Source: an uncultured Burkholderiales bacterium
GTDB lineage: Bacteria; Pseudomonadota; Gammaproteobacteria; Burkholderiales; Burkholderiaceae
DNA: 7,025 nucleotides
Assembly: GCA_946480465.1 (NCBI GenBank)
Contig: CAMLJY010000165.1
Coordinates: forward strand, 1-7,025
Direction: 5' to 3'
Below the pieces are notes generated by a model. It was not told the DNA's origin. It saw only the letters and a program-made list of their open reading frames with translations, and did not search any database. Positions 6,243 through 7,025 of the stretch are shown in pieces. The position numbers were made by a program, and so were the translations under genes. Positions within the stretch are counted from its first letter, which is position 1. Each line of letters starts with the position of its first letter.

Positions 6243-7025
6243 TTAGGAAGAGGATGCGTAGTCGACGCGGTGGCAGAGAGTGTCGGCGCTGCCGCCGGCG
6301 GCCGCCAGGCGGGCCAGCACGGCCGGCAGCTGCTCGAAGGGCGAGGCGCCGGTGACCAGGGCGTCCAGCGCGGGATCGGCCAGCAGCTGCAGCGCCAGCC
6401 GCAGGCGGCGTCCGTGGTCCCAGCGCGCTCGCTGCGCCGGCGGCAGGTGGCCGACCTGCGACGACTTCAAGTGCAGCCGGCGCGCATGGAAGGCCTGGCC
6501 CAGCGGCAGCTCGACGGCCTGCGTGCCGTACCAGCTCAGCTCCAGCACCGTGGCCTCGAAGCCCGCCAGGCCCAGCGCCGTGCGCAGGCCCGCGGGGCGG
6601 CCGCTGGCGTGGATCACGAGGTCGGCCTCGCCCTCGGCCTCGTCCGGCAGCGCAAAGCCGACGCCCAGCCGCGCGGCCAGCGCCGCGCGCGTGGGCTGCA
6701 CGTCCACCAGCTGCACCCGGCAGCCGGGCAGGCGGCCGGCGAGCCAGGCCACCAGCAGGCCCAGCGCGCCGCCGCCCACCACCGCGATGCGGTCGCCCAC
6801 CGCGGCCGCGCCGTCCCAGAGTGCGTTGACCGCGGTCTCCAGGTTGGCCGCCAGCACGGCGCGCGGCGGCGGCACCCCGTCGGGCACCGGGTGCACCGCG
6901 GCCGCCGGCACGACGTAGCGGTCCTGGTGCGGATGCAGGCAGAACACGGTGCGGCCCCGCAGCGCGTCCGGTCCCTGCTCGACGATGCCGACGCTGCTGT
7001 ATCCGTAAGTGAGCGGCCAGCGGAA
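6243..7025 (-). CDS. Medium-chain dehydrogenase/reductase, N-terminus beyond window (partial)
   Basis: The frame is open from the right edge to TAA at 6243-6245, giving 260 residues. The true start lies outside, since coding sequence ([18 protein letters not shown]) continues to the last base and the GTG at 6947 is internal. The visible part holds the end of the GroES-like catalytic domain and then the NAD(P)-binding Rossmann domain with '[18 protein letters not shown]' (about 80-97) and an acidic strand end '[10 protein letters not shown]' for the cofactor ribose. The usual Gly-His-Glu zinc ligand site reads Gly-Tyr-Ser (8-10). Only about seven residues separate 'GRTVFCLHP' from 'YVVPA', so the four-cysteine structural zinc lobe is absent. 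It thus resembles zinc-free members of the family, such as the BchC type, though I cannot name the substrate. It is the most upstream visible gene of the operon. Confidence 0.83.
   Translation of the reverse strand, partial: FRWPLTYGYSSVGIVEQGPDALRGRTVFCLHPHQDRYVVPAAAVHPVPDGVPPPRAVLAANLETAVNALWDGAAAVGDRIAVVGGGALGLLVAWLAGRLPGCRVQLVDVQPTRAALAARLGVGFALPDEAEGEADLVIHASGRPAGLRTALGLAGFEATVLELSWYGTQAVELPLGQAFHARRLHLKSSQVGHLPPAQRARWDHGRRLRLALQLLADPALDALVTGASPFEQLPAVLARLAAAGGSADTLCHRVDYASSS

Noticed and set aside
6945..6947. GTG at 6947 as the start of the dehydrogenase
   Set aside because: Upstream codons to the window edge encode typical dehydrogenase sequence ([10 protein letters not shown]), so this is an internal valine and the gene is cut by the window.

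Overview
The window is very GC-rich chromosomal DNA with strong G/C bias at third codon positions, which gives long antisense shadow frames. The codon use and protein types (DUF3291 protein, AraC regulator, RibD-like and 6-carboxytetrahydropterin-synthase-like proteins) suggest a high-GC proteobacterium, most likely a betaproteobacterium of the Burkholderiales. That placement is an inference from style, not a database match. I see no tRNA, rRNA, CRISPR array or insertion sequence.

Layout. Positions 1-53 hold the basic C-terminal tail of an unidentified plus-strand gene. Positions 54-354 are a non-coding, extremely C-rich stretch with a GCG triplet run and a potential G-quadruplex/i-motif. A plus-strand gene for an exported TPR-like helical-repeat protein follows (355-1332). 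After a hairpin and a good -35/-10 promoter comes a plus-strand stand-alone RibD-type reductase (1436-2326). Converging on it is a DUF3291 gene (2350-2835, minus), which diverges from an AraC-family regulator gene (2899-3732, plus). From 3808 to the right edge runs a tight minus-strand operon, read right to left: a medium-chain dehydrogenase (truncated by the window edge), a divergent PTPS/QueD-family protein, a GT4 glycosyltransferase and a class I SAM-dependent methyltransferase. The junctions in this operon are 5 nt apart, an 8-nt overlap and a GTGA overlap.

How the genes may work together. A pyrimidine/pterin-type reductase (RibD_C), a PTPS-fold protein, an oxidoreductase, a glycosyltransferase and a methyltransferase in one neighbourhood look like a small tailoring pathway. 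The likely product class is a modified, glycosylated pteridine or a riboflavin-pathway-derived pyrimidine. Two points make it unusual. The PTPS-like protein lacks the catalytic cysteine, one zinc-ligand histidine and the Asp-His pair of canonical QueD. The dehydrogenase appears to lack the zinc features that its family name implies. This is the best candidate here for an undescribed system. The DUF3291/AraC pair sits inside the neighbourhood and may be an unrelated insertion or its regulator.
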